From positions 1 to 64,000 of the forward strand of contig NZ_JAJHVV010000013.1 of assembly GCF_023145695.1 (NCBI RefSeq): 64,000 nt of DNA. Direction: 5' to 3'. Below are positions 43,620 to 54,071 of the stretch, piece after piece. The DNA is from Vibrio amylolyticus. GTDB lineage: Bacteria > Pseudomonadota > Gammaproteobacteria > Enterobacterales > Vibrionaceae. How positions within the stretch are numbered: position 1 is the first letter of the stretch; each line of letters opens with the position of its first letter. The notes under the pieces are model-generated. The model was given only the letters and a program-made list of their open reading frames with translations, was not told the origin of the DNA and made no database searches. The translations under genes were made by a program, and so were the position numbers.

Positions 43620-44597
43620 TTATTTCGCTGACGCACCGTGTGAGTTATTCATGTATTGGAAGAAATCACTCTTAGGATCTAATACTAAGATATCGCTCTT
43701 ATCACCAAATGAACGCTCATACGCTTGAAGTGAACGAATGAAACCATAGAACTCAGGATCTTTTCCGAATGCATCCGCGTAGATGTTTGCCGCCTGTGCA
43801 TCCGCGTCACCGCGTGTTACACGAGCCGTTCTATCTGCTTCAGCCAGTACTGTTGCTACTTCTAGCTCAGCCTGCGCTCGGATAACTTCCGCTTTCTCAC
43901 GACCTTGAGAACGGTGTCTACGAGCAACCGATTCACGCTCAGCACGCATACGACGGTAAATAGACTCACTAATTTCTTCAGGAAGATTTATTTTCTTCAT
44001 TCGGAAATCAACAATCTCAACACCCAAGTCAGTCATCGCACTACCCGCAGTTCCCGAAAGTACGTTTTCCATGATCTTGTCGCGTTCACCATCGATCTCA
44101 AGTGCTTCTTTCGCCGCTTCAGTGGTGACTTCTTCACTATCTGCGCTATCCGGTAAAACATCTTTGTTACGAGGACCAGAAACAATCTGCTTGATTTCAC
44201 GAGCACCAATTTCAGAACGAAGAACGTCCGTCACTTTACGCTCTAGAAGTGCTTCTGCAGTCATGACATTACCGCCACCCGTTGTCAGATAAAAGCGGCC
44301 AAAATCAGCAATACGCCATTTCACATAGGTATCGATGATGACATCTTTTTTCTCTGACGTTACAAAGCGATCAGAACGGCCATCCATTGTTTGGATACGC
44401 GCATCAAGTGTTTTAACACGGTCAAACAGTGGCATCTTAAAGTGAATACCAGGTTCGTAAATACGAGAGACGCCATTGTCATCCAGTACACGACCAAAAC
44501 GAATCACCATACCGCGCTCACCTTCTTGAATCACAAACAGTGACATCAGCATGAGAACAACGGTCACTGCCAATACAGGGATCATTAACTTACGCAT
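43620..44597 (-). CDS. hflC: Protease modulator HflC
   Basis: A 325-residue band-7/SPFH protein with one N-terminal membrane helix (MIPVLAVTVVLMLMSLFVIQEGERG). With HflK it forms a large periplasmic cage around FtsH that controls its proteolysis. The SPFH domain covers about 20-240, followed by a helical region (REKAEVIRAQAELEVATVLAEADRTARV). It starts 2 bp after hflK ends. Confidence 0.95.
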   Translation of the reverse strand: MRKLMIPVLAVTVVLMLMSLFVIQEGERGMVIRFGRVLDDNGVSRIYEPGIHFKMPLFDRVKTLDARIQTMDGRSDRFVTSEKKDVIIDTYVKWRIADFGRFYLTTGGGNVMTAEALLERKVTDVLRSEIGAREIKQIVSGPRNKDVLPDSADSEEVTTEAAKEALEIDGERDKIMENVLSGTAGSAMTDLGVEIVDFRMKKINLPEEISESIYRRMRAERESVARRHRSQGREKAEVIRAQAELEVATVLAEADRTARVTRGDADAQAANIYADAFGKDPEFYGFIRSLQAYERSFGDKSDILVLDPKSDFFQYMNNSHGASAK

Positions 44598-44599
44598 TT

Positions 44600-45784
44600 T
44601 TAGTATCTCCCTTGACGTGAGCCCGACGTGCGGGATTGTGAATCAGATTGTTGATCATTACTTTTCGACTCAAGTTCGATTTGATCGTACGTTGAACCTG
44701 ATGATGACTTACGATTACTTTGAGAGCTACCTTCTTTACCTGCCAATTTATCAATTGGGAGGTATAACAGATTGCCACTAGACTCAGAATCGATCAGAAC
44801 TTTCGACGTATTAGAGTAAACCTTTTCCATTGTATCTAGATACATACGGTTACGGGTTACTTCAGGTGCCGCAGCATACTCTGGTAATAGCTTCTCAAAC
44901 TGAGCCACTTCACCAATGGCTGCATTGATTGTACGTTCAGAGTAACCAAGTGCTTCTCTTTTCAGACGTTCTGCACGACCAGTTGCTTTTGGTAAGATAT
45001 CGTTACGATACGCTTCCGCTTCACGCTCAAAACGCTCTTCATCTTCTCGAGCTGCGATTGCATCATCAAATGAGTCTTTCACTTGCTCTGGTGGACGCGC
45101 AGATTGGAAGTTAACATCAACAATCGTTAAACCCATATCGTAAGAATCGATAATGTCATTTAGCGTCTCTTGAGTACTTTGACGAATTTGCTGACGACCA
45201 CTGGTCAGAATGCTATCCATCAACGAGTCACCAATAACAGCACGAAGCGCTGAATCTGTTGCTTGACCTAAGCTGTCATCCGCATTTGTTACTGTATATA
45301 GGTACTTATATGGGTCTGAAATTCGGTACTGAACATCCATCCCAACCGTCACTACATTTTCGTCTTTTGTCAGCATCAAACCTGAGCCACGAAGAGAGCG
45401 AATCGCCTGTACGTTAACGGCTTCATAGGTATCAATACCGGCTGGACGCCAGTTCAAACCAGGATCAACAATGCGATCGTATTTACCTAAACGTAATACA
45501 ACACCTCGCTCTGCTTCACCAATTGTATAAAAGCCTGAGAAAAACCAAACTGCGACTGCGATTGCTGCAATAATACCTAAGCCAATTGCACCGCCGCCTC
45601 CGATAGAAGGGCCTTTACCACCTTTATTACCAAACTTGCCACCCAATTTTTGACTCAGTTTACTAAATACTTCGTCTAAATCAGGTGGTCCTTGATCTCG
45701 GCCGCCACGATTATCTTTATTACCCCAAGGGTCTTTATCGCGGCCGTTATTGCCGTTGTTATTACCAGGCTCATTCCACGCCAT
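44600..45784 (-). CDS. hflK: FtsH protease activity modulator HflK
   Basis: A 394-residue partner of HflC. A glycine/asparagine-rich cytoplasmic N-terminus (about 1-65) is followed by a membrane helix (about 68-90), the SPFH domain (FYTIGEAERGVVLRLGKYD...) and a serine/glutamine-rich tail. Located between hflX and hflC in the standard order. Confidence 0.95.
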   Translation of the reverse strand: MAWNEPGNNNGNNGRDKDPWGNKDNRGGRDQGPPDLDEVFSKLSQKLGGKFGNKGGKGPSIGGGGAIGLGIIAAIAVAVWFFSGFYTIGEAERGVVLRLGKYDRIVDPGLNWRPAGIDTYEAVNVQAIRSLRGSGLMLTKDENVVTVGMDVQYRISDPYKYLYTVTNADDSLGQATDSALRAVIGDSLMDSILTSGRQQIRQSTQETLNDIIDSYDMGLTIVDVNFQSARPPEQVKDSFDDAIAAREDEERFEREAEAYRNDILPKATGRAERLKREALGYSERTINAAIGEVAQFEKLLPEYAAAPEVTRNRMYLDTMEKVYSNTSKVLIDSESSGNLLYLPIDKLAGKEGSSQSNRKSSSGSTYDQIELESKSNDQQSDSQSRTSGSRQGRY

Positions 45785-45829
45785 TAGAAAGCTCCATCAT
45801 TAGATATGACGTTATACTGTAGCAGTCCT

Positions 45830-47119
45830 TTAAGTAACTATAAAGTCACGTAAAACTACCTCTTCTCTTTTCTCTAGCTTTGACCAATCAACTTGCTGCA
45901 TTCGAATATCAATCAGCAGATCACCATCTTGGTCATACTCTTCTTGTTGAATACAATTCAATTGGAAGAATGCACTACGAATTCGTCCCTGATACTCAGG
46001 TGGGATTCGTAGTCGATAACTCACCATTTGACTCGCCAAGCGTTCTGTCAGCGCTTCAAACAGTAGATCAATCCCCTTTCCTTCCATAGCTGAAACCCAA
46101 ACGGTACGTGGATGTCCTTCCTCGTCCCTTTCAATTCTCGGCTTCTGTCCCTCAAGGTTATCAATCTTATTCATTACTACAAGAGCGGGTATCTCGTGAG
46201 CATCGATCTCTTCTAGCACATCATGAACGGCTTGAATATTCTCACGAAAGCGGTCATCACTGGCATCAACAACATGTAACAAAATGTCAGCTTCTTGCGT
46301 CTCTTGTAACGTTGCCTTAAATGCAGCAACTAAGTCATGAGGAAGATGTCGAATAAAACCAACAGTATCCGCTAATATCGCCGTTCCCACATCAGAAAGT
46401 TCGATCTTTCTTAATGTTGGGTCAAGCGTTGCAAATAATTGGTCCGCAGCGTAAACACCCGCCTCTGTAATGCAGTTAAAGAGTGTTGACTTACCTGCAT
46501 TGGTGTATCCAACTAATGAAATAGTGGGTATTTCTGCACGATTTCTCGCTCGACGACCTTGCTCTCGCTGTTTAGCCACTTTAGCTAAACGACGTAAAAT
46601 CGTTTTGATTCGATCTCGCAACAATCGTCTATCGGTCTCTAGTTGAGTTTCACCCGGCCCACGTAAACCGATGCCACCTTTTTGTCTCTCAAGGTGAGTC
46701 CAACCTCGGATCAATCGAGTAGATATATGACGCAGCTGAGCAAGCTCAACTTGTAACTTACCTTCATGAGTACGAGCCCGCTGTGCAAATATATCTAGAA
46801 TTAAACCTGTACGGTCTAAGACTCGACATTGACACAACGCTTCTAGGTTTCGTTCCTGGGCAGGCGAAAGAGCATGGTTGAAGATCACGACATCGGCACT
46901 CACTAACTGAACAGCTTGTGCGATCTCTTGAGCTTTGCCCTCTCCGACATAGTATTTAGGGTGTGGAGATTGACGACTGCCAGTAATCACTTGCAGTGTC
47001 GACACTCCAGCAGAAGAAACAAGCATTTCACATTCGCTTAAATCTTCCCACTCACCCTCTTGCGAGAAGTTGATATGAACAAGTACGGCTCGTTCACCGG
47101 CTTCATAACGGTCAAACAA
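45830..47119 (-). CDS. hflX: Ribosome-associated GTPase HflX
   Basis: A 429-residue GTPase that splits stalled or stressed ribosomes. The N-terminal nucleotide-binding domain includes TGSRQSPHPKYYVGEGKAQEI. A linker contains GGIGLRGPGETQLETDRR, and the G domain has VGYTNAGKSTLFN, DTVGFIRHLPHDLV and NKID. It starts with TTG at 47119, with AAGGAG 8 bp before it. It follows hfq, 41 bp downstream. Confidence 0.95.
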   Translation of the reverse strand: MFDRYEAGERAVLVHINFSQEGEWEDLSECEMLVSSAGVSTLQVITGSRQSPHPKYYVGEGKAQEIAQAVQLVSADVVIFNHALSPAQERNLEALCQCRVLDRTGLILDIFAQRARTHEGKLQVELAQLRHISTRLIRGWTHLERQKGGIGLRGPGETQLETDRRLLRDRIKTILRRLAKVAKQREQGRRARNRAEIPTISLVGYTNAGKSTLFNCITEAGVYAADQLFATLDPTLRKIELSDVGTAILADTVGFIRHLPHDLVAAFKATLQETQEADILLHVVDASDDRFRENIQAVHDVLEEIDAHEIPALVVMNKIDNLEGQKPRIERDEEGHPRTVWVSAMEGKGIDLLFEALTERLASQMVSYRLRIPPEYQGRIRSAFFQLNCIQQEEYDQDGDLLIDIRMQQVDWSKLEKREEVVLRDFIVT

Positions 47120-47160
47120 GCAGCCAACTCCTTCTTGTTGAACTAATAATATTCAGTTTT

Positions 47161-47421
47161 TTAATCTTCTGATTTCTCTTGTGGACGTTGTTCAGGACGA
47201 TCACCACTGTGATGACTTACTGCGCGAGCAGGAACCACAGTCGAAATTGCATGCTTATAAACCATTTGGTTAACCGTGTTCTTCAATAGAATAACGAACT
47301 GGTCAAATGATTCGATTTGTCCTTGTAGTTTTATACCGTTCACAAGATAGATTGAAACGGGAATACGCTCACGACGGAGTGCATTCAAGAATGGGTCTTG
47401 TAAAGATTGCCCCTTAGCCAT
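47161..47421 (-). CDS. hfq: RNA chaperone Hfq
   Basis: An 86-residue Sm-like protein forming a hexamer that pairs small RNAs with mRNAs. The Sm1 (PVSIYLVNGIKLQGQIESFD) and Sm2 (VYKHAISTVVP) motifs are intact, with a short polar tail. AAGGAA lies before the ATG. Between miaA and hflX, as in other gammaproteobacteria. Confidence 0.97.
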   Translation of the reverse strand: MAKGQSLQDPFLNALRRERIPVSIYLVNGIKLQGQIESFDQFVILLKNTVNQMVYKHAISTVVPARAVSHHSGDRPEQRPQEKSED

Positions 47422-47622
47422 TTTATTTTCCTTATTTTGTATTTTGTTGTAATTATTTAGCTAGTGGTTTCGTGCAAAAAGTTGTGTTGCTTTGCATCTG
47501 AGCTAAACGAGTAATAAACACCCCGTCATTACTTGTTATGTAGGCAATGCATACGTTTTTCAAGTAACGGATCCTTTACAGGGTATATTCACGCAAAAGC
47601 GATCTCATTATACACAGCTAAT

Positions 47623-48555
47623 TTAATCAGATGCTATTGCATTTGATAACGTTTCTAGCGCGTGTTCAATGTTCTCGCTATCTAACCAAGTTAAATCATC
47701 CCAGCTGCGCAACCAGGTGATCTGACGCTTGGCCAATTGACGGGTTGCACAGACTCCGCGAAAAATCGCTTCATCTTTACTGCAATTCCCATCTAAATAG
47801 TCCCACATTTGTCTGTAGCCAACGCAACGAATCGACGGTAATTCTGGATGAAGATCGTCTCGGGCATACAGCGCCTTCATTTCATCTTCAAAACCAGCGT
47901 CCATCATTTTGTCAAAGCGTAGCTCAATACGACGGTGGAGCTCAGCCCTTTCCTTGGGAGCTATTGCAAACTGCTTTACTCGAAACGGAAGGCTTTCGCC
48001 TTTAATTTCAGTAAGCTCAGTAAGAGTTTTACCCGAAATTCGGTAAACTTCCAATGCCCTTGATAGTCTTTGTGGGTCATTCGGGTGAATTCTTGTTGCT
48101 GAAACAGGATCGATCTCTCGTAATTGGTCATGAAGGCTCTGCCAACCTAAGCTCGAGGCCTCACTTTCAATCTGCTTTCGAATCTCAGGATCTGCAGCGG
48201 GAAGAGGAGATAGCCCTTCCAACAACGCTTTGTAATAAAGCATTGTGCCACCAACAAGAAGAGGGATTTTACCTTCGGAAACAATACGATCCATTTCAGA
48301 TAATGCATCTCGGCGAAAATCTGCTGCCGAATAGGCTTCACTAGGATCTAAGATATCAATCAAGCGGTGCGGTGCCAAAGACAACTCATGCTCATCTGGC
48401 TTTGCTGTGCCGATATCCATGCCTTTATATATCAAAGCGGAATCGACACTAATGATCTCAACAGGATATTTCTGTCGTAAGCGAATCGCGAGATCAGTCT
48501 TCCCTGATGCTGTTGGGCCCATCAAAAAGAGGGCTAAAGGTAATTTTTCGTTCAT
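47623..48555 (-). CDS. miaA: tRNA dimethylallyltransferase MiaA
   Basis: A 310-residue enzyme adding a dimethylallyl group to A37 of tRNAs reading U-starting codons. Walker A GPTASGKTDLAI, DSALIYKGMDIGTAKP, VGGTMLYYKALLEGLSPLP and RQLAKRQITWLR are visible. It starts 8 bp after mutL ends. The gap of about 200 bp to hfq likely carries hfq promoters. Confidence 0.96.
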   Translation of the reverse strand: MNEKLPLALFLMGPTASGKTDLAIRLRQKYPVEIISVDSALIYKGMDIGTAKPDEHELSLAPHRLIDILDPSEAYSAADFRRDALSEMDRIVSEGKIPLLVGGTMLYYKALLEGLSPLPAADPEIRKQIESEASSLGWQSLHDQLREIDPVSATRIHPNDPQRLSRALEVYRISGKTLTELTEIKGESLPFRVKQFAIAPKERAELHRRIELRFDKMMDAGFEDEMKALYARDDLHPELPSIRCVGYRQMWDYLDGNCSKDEAIFRGVCATRQLAKRQITWLRSWDDLTWLDSENIEHALETLSNAIASD

Positions 48556-48563
48556 TATATTTT

Positions 48564-50498
48564 TTAAGCCAGTAACGCAGTAATTGTCGAAGAGAAATCA
48601 ACCGGTTGAACAAATTTAGGGTCATCTAAAGGTAGTTGACCATGCCAAAGCTGTTCTAGTTCCGCAATAATTTGAATTGCTTCCGATAAAGTGTAGTCGC
48701 TTTTTACTTGGGTTATGTGATCCGATAACCAATCCGCTAACTGAGTTGCCCCAAACTGCGTATTGTTACCTAGGTCACTAGATGCGGCGTAAGATAACAG
48801 ATCAGGAATGATTTTTTGCAGGTTTTGTTGTCGTAATGGTTGTGGAACCCCCATGACCATTAACGCCTGCTTATTACGTTCTTTAATCTGAATACCAAGT
48901 GGTCGTAAGAAGGGTTGCAACTTTTCGCAAGCGAAACGCTGACTCTCTTCAACCTTTAGTGAAAGTGGGACCAATAGTGGTTGAGGCTTTAAATCATTAC
49001 CAAGTGTATCAAGCTGACCACGAGTCCGTAGCCACTCGGCTTTAGCCAAAGAAACTAAAACGCACCCCTCTTTTCCACCCATAACAACATAACGCCCAGC
49101 GGTAATTGCGATTGCCTTACCTAATGACTCTATAATTAAGCGCTCTGGAGTATTGAACTCTTTAGGCACCAAGGTGTTCAAGCTTTGGTCTTCAATCGCT
49201 GGTTCTGAAGGGAGTGTTGTCAATAGCTCAGAATAGGCATTCAGCTCTCGCTTAGTCGGAGCTTCCACCACCTCTGGTCTCGTTGGCTTTCTTGCTGATG
49301 TCGCTTTTGAGTTAGACCATTCATTTGAACGGCGAGGCGCTTCATTTACCGCATCTTGTGAATGACTCGACACTTTATTAGGATAAGATGGCGTTCGGTC
49401 TATCGAAGTAAAAAGCGGTGTTGATACTTTCTCGATAGGTTCAGCAGGCACTTCCGGCTGATGAAACGCCGATTCAGTAATTTGTGGGCTTTCGATATGC
49501 TTGCTCTGAGCTAAAGCATCACTCAGCGCCTGATAGATAAAGTCATGGACAAGCCTTGCTTGATGAAAGCGAACCTCATGTTTAGCAGGATGCACATTAA
49601 CATCCACCTGATGAGGATCGATTTCAATAAACAAAATATATGTAGCAAACTGATCGGGACGAAGCGAGTTCTCGTAACTCTGTCTGATAGCATGATTGAT
49701 CAACTTATCTTTCATCATGCGGCCATTCACATAGCAATATTGGAGATCATTTTGCTGTCTAGCGCCTTCAGGCGTCGTGATCCACCCATGCAAATGAAGC
49801 CCTTGATGCTCTAATTCTATTTTGAGCATGTTTTTAACAAAGCCACTGCCACACACTGCGGCAATGCGCTTTTCCGCTTGGATATCCGTTTTAGCGGCAC
49901 GGTACTGTCTGACTGATTTTCCATTATGAGTTAGGTTAATCGTGACATCGAAGCAGCTCAACGCGATTCGTTTTATCAGCTCATCGATATGAGTAAACTC
50001 AGTCTTCTCAGTTCGAAGAAATTTACGTCTCGCAGGCGTATTAAAAAACAGATCAAGCACTTCAACGCTGGTACCAATGGGGTGAGCAGTAGGCTTTAGC
50101 TTAACCTGCATATCTCGCCCTTCACTATAAGCAGACCAAGCTTGCTCTTGCGTTGCTGGGCGAGAACTCATGGTTAGGCGAGCGACAGAGCTAATACTCG
50201 CCAGCGCCTCCCCTCGAAAGCCAAGACTGACAATCGCTTCAAGATCATCAAGAGAGTGAATTTTCGAGGTTGCATGACGACTCAGTGCAAGCCCCAATTC
50301 ATCTTTATCAATCCCTTTTCCGTTATCGCGTACACGAATCAGCTTAGCCCCACCCTTTTCGATATCAATATCGATACGAGTCGCACCAGAATCTAAGCTA
50401 TTTTCCACCAGCTCTTTAACAACAGAAGCAGGCCTTTCAACCACTTCTCCTGCTGCAATTTGGTTTGCTAAACGAGCAGGTAAAATCTTTATCGTCAT
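48564..50498 (-). CDS. mutL: DNA mismatch repair protein MutL
   Basis: A 644-residue GHKL ATPase coordinating MutS and MutH. The N-terminal motifs IAAGEVVERPASVVKELVENSLDSGA, VRDNGKGID and RHATSKI, SLGFRGEAL are present, followed by a long variable linker (about 335-450) and the dimerisation domain. The endonuclease motif DQHA(x)2E of other MutL types is not seen, as expected where MutH is used. It lies between amiB and miaA. Confidence 0.96.
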   Translation of the reverse strand: MTIKILPARLANQIAAGEVVERPASVVKELVENSLDSGATRIDIDIEKGGAKLIRVRDNGKGIDKDELGLALSRHATSKIHSLDDLEAIVSLGFRGEALASISSVARLTMSSRPATQEQAWSAYSEGRDMQVKLKPTAHPIGTSVEVLDLFFNTPARRKFLRTEKTEFTHIDELIKRIALSCFDVTINLTHNGKSVRQYRAAKTDIQAEKRIAAVCGSGFVKNMLKIELEHQGLHLHGWITTPEGARQQNDLQYCYVNGRMMKDKLINHAIRQSYENSLRPDQFATYILFIEIDPHQVDVNVHPAKHEVRFHQARLVHDFIYQALSDALAQSKHIESPQITESAFHQPEVPAEPIEKVSTPLFTSIDRTPSYPNKVSSHSQDAVNEAPRRSNEWSNSKATSARKPTRPEVVEAPTKRELNAYSELLTTLPSEPAIEDQSLNTLVPKEFNTPERLIIESLGKAIAITAGRYVVMGGKEGCVLVSLAKAEWLRTRGQLDTLGNDLKPQPLLVPLSLKVEESQRFACEKLQPFLRPLGIQIKERNKQALMVMGVPQPLRQQNLQKIIPDLLSYAASSDLGNNTQFGATQLADWLSDHITQVKSDYTLSEAIQIIAELEQLWHGQLPLDDPKFVQPVDFSSTITALLA

Positions 50499-50506
50499 TC
50501 TATACG

Positions 50507-52207
50507 CTACTTATTTGGAATAATCAGTACTTGGCCAATTGCCAACTCATCAGAACGCAGCTTGTTTGCCTTTCTAATGCTATTAATCGACACACCATAT
50601 CTATCCGCGATCTTACCTAAGAACTCTCCGCGTTGAACTTTGTGCTTACGAATAGGCACATCTTTCACGCTCACCGTTATTTTTAGCTTTTGTCCTAGCC
50701 TTAGCGTGTCAGATTTTAAGTTGTTCTCTCGTTTAATCGCCGCAACAGTGACTTTGTATTTCCCTGCAATTTTTCCTAAATAGTCCCCAGAACGAACCGT
50801 ATGGGTAACCGTTTTCGTTTCGACTGTATTAACAACGGTAGAGACACTGCCACTCGCGGGGATTTTTAGTACCTGTCCAATTGCGAGACCACTGCTTTTC
50901 AATTTGTTCTCTTTCATCAGGACGCTCGTAGACGTCCCGAATTTCTTCGCAATCGCTGACAATGAATCGCCACGCTTAACTTTATAGGTACTTGCTTTAG
51001 TTTGCGCTGTAAAACCAGTCCCTTCCGGTGGGTTCGCTTTCAAGTACTTGACAATTGCTTTCGTAATAGAACGTGCCAACTTATCTTGATGAGAACGTTG
51101 AAACAGCAATTGCTCTTCAGTTGGGTTAGAAATAAAGCCCGTTTCGACCAAAACGGATGGGATTTGAGGTGAACGTAATACCGCTAAGCTGGTATTAATC
51201 GGCTTAGAATTATGTAGCTTCGTCACTTTTCCCATTTCAGAGAGTATTTCTGTTGCTAATTTATAACCTTCTTTTTGTGAATGACTAAACTGCAGATCAA
51301 GGAGCGTTTGGTTTACATTACGATCATTAATACTGCTCGGGAATGCAGCCCCACCACCACCAAGTAGCTCTGACTGCTTCTCTTTATCCTCAATCCAACG
51401 GGATATTTCTGTATTCGCTCGGCGAGTATTCAATACAAAGACGGAGCCTCCACGAGGCTGTGGCGTTGTAAAGGCATCCGCATGCACCGAAATCAACAGA
51501 TGTGCATTATTTTCACTCGCAATAGCGACACGTCGATTCAGATTCACATAATAATCACCGGTACGGGTCAGTTTCGCCTTAACGCCAGGAATCGCATTAA
51601 GTTGTGCCTCAAGCTTTCTCGAGATACTTAGTGTGGCGTTTTTTTCATATTTACGAGTTGGACCAATTGAACCTGGATCCTCACCACCATGACCAGGGTC
51701 AATAACAATTAAGACCTCTTCTTGCCGCTTAATCTGAGAGGCGTCTTTACTTACCGTTGGCGTTGAGACAGTCGCAGGTGCTTTCGTTGCCGCTTTACCG
51801 TGAGGAAGATCGATCACCAATCGATGACCATATTGGCCACCAGGCGTTGGAGCAAGTTTAAAAATGTTCGTCGACACTTTCTGCTTTAACTCAAAAACCA
51901 AGCGGTACGTTGACTTCTCAGGCGGGGTACTTTTCCTCACTTGAGTCAACACGGGGCTATCCGTGACTTTCAGAGGAAGCTTGGTACTCAGTGATGTATT
52001 ATTCAGGTCAACAACTAATCGACTCGGACTGCTCAATGTAAAATAGCTAAAGTCCGCTTCCGCTTTTAAATCGATAACGACCCGAGTTTCATCAGGCGAT
52101 GGCCAAACACGCACTCCCTCTAAAGCATTCGCCCACAAGGTGTGTGAAAAAAATAGTAAAGAAGCAGCAACAATCAATAAACGTGCTTTTAAGGCTTTAG
52201 TACTCAA
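50507..52207 (-). CDS. amiB: N-acetylmuramoyl-L-alanine amidase AmiB with three LysM repeats
   Basis: A 566-residue secreted zinc amidase splitting daughter-cell peptidoglycan. It has a signal peptide (to about residue 27), an AMIN domain (about 28-130) and an amidase_3 catalytic domain (about 165-390: VIDPGHGGEDPGSIG, ISVHADAF, VLVETGFISNPTEE). Three C-terminal LysM repeats begin YKVKRGDSLS, HTVRSGDYLG and HKVQRGEFLG. It starts with TTG at 52207 overlapping the tsaE stop by 4 bp, with GGAG 5 bp before it. Confidence 0.95.
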   Translation of the reverse strand: MSTKALKARLLIVAASLLFFSHTLWANALEGVRVWPSPDETRVVIDLKAEADFSYFTLSSPSRLVVDLNNTSLSTKLPLKVTDSPVLTQVRKSTPPEKSTYRLVFELKQKVSTNIFKLAPTPGGQYGHRLVIDLPHGKAATKAPATVSTPTVSKDASQIKRQEEVLIVIDPGHGGEDPGSIGPTRKYEKNATLSISRKLEAQLNAIPGVKAKLTRTGDYYVNLNRRVAIASENNAHLLISVHADAFTTPQPRGGSVFVLNTRRANTEISRWIEDKEKQSELLGGGGAAFPSSINDRNVNQTLLDLQFSHSQKEGYKLATEILSEMGKVTKLHNSKPINTSLAVLRSPQIPSVLVETGFISNPTEEQLLFQRSHQDKLARSITKAIVKYLKANPPEGTGFTAQTKASTYKVKRGDSLSAIAKKFGTSTSVLMKENKLKSSGLAIGQVLKIPASGSVSTVVNTVETKTVTHTVRSGDYLGKIAGKYKVTVAAIKRENNLKSDTLRLGQKLKITVSVKDVPIRKHKVQRGEFLGKIADRYGVSINSIRKANKLRSDELAIGQVLIIPNK

Positions 52208-52668
52208 CTTAACTCCAATTGATTCAACAATGAACGTCCATACTCATTATTCGCAGTCAAGGTAATCATTCGCTGTTCACCTTGATAACGTAACTCCAAA
52301 TCAAGATCCGGCTCAGGAAGCAGCCCTGCACCTTTCTCTGGCCACTCAACCAAACATATCGCATCCGGCGTGAAATAATCTCGAATTCCCATAAACTCAA
52401 GCTCTTCAGGATCAGCCAGACGATAGAGGTCAAAATGATATACCTGCCACTTATCGAGTTGATAAGGTTCAACTAATGTATAAGTTGGGCTTTTTACATT
52501 TCCCTGATGCCCAAGAGCGCGCACAAAACCACGACTAAACGTTGTTTTTCCTGCGCCAAGATCACCATGCAGATATATAGTCGTTTGTTGTGTGCAAAAA
52601 TTAGCTAACAGAGTACCGACTTTAATCGTCGCCTCTTCATTAATAAGGGTAAATTGTTTTGTATTCAT
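52204..52668 (-). CDS. tsaE: tRNA threonylcarbamoyladenosine ATPase TsaE
   Basis: A 154-residue P-loop ATPase (YLHGDLGAGKTTFSRGF, SPTYTLVEPY, HFDLYRLADPEEL) that works with TsaB/TsaD in making t6A37 of tRNAs. The start MNTKQFTLINEEA at 52668 is preferred; the frame is open further upstream, but that part does not resemble the family. First gene of tsaE-amiB-mutL-miaA and divergent from queG. Confidence 0.94.
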   Translation of the reverse strand: MNTKQFTLINEEATIKVGTLLANFCTQQTTIYLHGDLGAGKTTFSRGFVRALGHQGNVKSPTYTLVEPYQLDKWQVYHFDLYRLADPEELEFMGIRDYFTPDAICLVEWPEKGAGLLPEPDLDLELRYQGEQRMITLTANNEYGRSLLNQLELS

Positions 52669-52877
52669 GGTTGGCTTCTCAAGCTTACTCAAACTGACTA
52701 TATATAAATCAAAAGAATAGGAATAGTAAACTGGGATAGAATTGAGAGACAAGAGCTCTTGTGTAATTAAACGCAAATAATGACAAATATTCTCTCAATC
52801 CAAGTCATATAATTGCTAGATCCTTGTTATAAGATCTTGTAAGATCCCGCCCCCCTATTTCACCAGGCTCTTTATCT

Positions 52878-54020
52878 ATGGCAAGTTATCCATCAGTAGA
52901 TTATCAACATCTCGCTGATCAAATCAAAGTATGGGCAACAGAGCTTGGTTTTCAAAAAGTCGGCATTTGTGATATCGACTTATCTGACCATGAACCACAG
53001 CTTCAAAAAAGCATCGATGCGGGTTTATATGGTGAAATGGACTGGATGGTTCGTCACGGCATGATGCGAGCGCGCCCTGCTGAGTTATTACCAGGAACCA
53101 TTCGTGTGATTAGCGTGAGAATGGACTACCTTCCACCTCAAGCACAGTTTGCTTCGAACCTATCGGACAAAACGCAAGCCTACATCAGTCGTTATGCGTT
53201 AGGTCGCGATTACCACAAGCTCATTCGCAACCAATTAAAGAAGCTGGGCCAAAAGATTGAACAAGAAGTTGGGGCATTTGGTCATCGCCCTTTTGTTGAT
53301 ACCGCGCCGATACTAGAGAGGCCACTTGCTCAAAAAGCCGGGTTAGGTTGGGCAGGAAAACATTCACTACTCTTAGATAAAGAGACTGGCTCATGGTTCT
53401 TCCTTGGGGAATTACTGGTTGACCTTCCACTTCCTATTGATGAACCGAGTCAAAATGAATGTGGCAAGTGCACGGCATGCATGACATCTTGCCCGACTCA
53501 AGCCATCATCTCTGAAGGTGTTGTGGATGCGAGACGATGTATTTCATACCTCACCATTGAATATGACGGAGTCATACCTGAAGAATTCCGAAAACCGATA
53601 GGCAATCGTATTTATGGCTGCGATGACTGCCAATTGGTGTGCCCTTGGAATCGCTTTGCAGAGATCACGGAACAAAAAGACTTTCATCGCAGAGATACTC
53701 TCTCTAATGCAGATCTGGTTTTGCTGTTTTCGTGGAGTGAGAAAGAGTTCCTACAAAAAATGGAAGGCTCAGCGATTCGAAGAATTGGTCATATTCAATG
53801 GTTAAGGAACTTATCTATTGCGATGGGCAATGCTCCATTTTCCGCTCGTATTGTTGAAGCTTTGAAAAGTAGACTAGGGCTAAACTCAAATCTAGACACC
53901 CATATCGAGTGGGCACTTAATGAACAGTCTAATCAGGAGCCATTAATTAATCGAAAAGTTGATAATAAAAATCAAAGATTAATTAGAGTGATAGAAAAAG
54001 GTCTTCCTAGAGATGCATGA
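52878..54020 (+). CDS. queG: Epoxyqueuosine reductase QueG
   Basis: A 380-residue cobalamin and 4Fe-4S enzyme performing the last step of queuosine synthesis on tRNA. Two cluster motifs are visible: CGKCTACMTSCPTQAI and YGCDDCQLVCPWNRFAE. The N-terminal part includes GEMDWMVRHGMMRARP and the conserved VDTAPILERPLAQKAGLGWAGKH. It is divergent from tsaE and is followed by a non-coding region with DnaA boxes. Confidence 0.96.
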   Translation: MASYPSVDYQHLADQIKVWATELGFQKVGICDIDLSDHEPQLQKSIDAGLYGEMDWMVRHGMMRARPAELLPGTIRVISVRMDYLPPQAQFASNLSDKTQAYISRYALGRDYHKLIRNQLKKLGQKIEQEVGAFGHRPFVDTAPILERPLAQKAGLGWAGKHSLLLDKETGSWFFLGELLVDLPLPIDEPSQNECGKCTACMTSCPTQAIISEGVVDARRCISYLTIEYDGVIPEEFRKPIGNRIYGCDDCQLVCPWNRFAEITEQKDFHRRDTLSNADLVLLFSWSEKEFLQKMEGSAIRRIGHIQWLRNLSIAMGNAPFSARIVEALKSRLGLNSNLDTHIEWALNEQSNQEPLINRKVDNKNQRLIRVIEKGLPRDA

Positions 54021-54071
54021 ATCTTACATAAATCAACGGTTCATTTTTTGACTTAGTTCTAAAAAATAGAA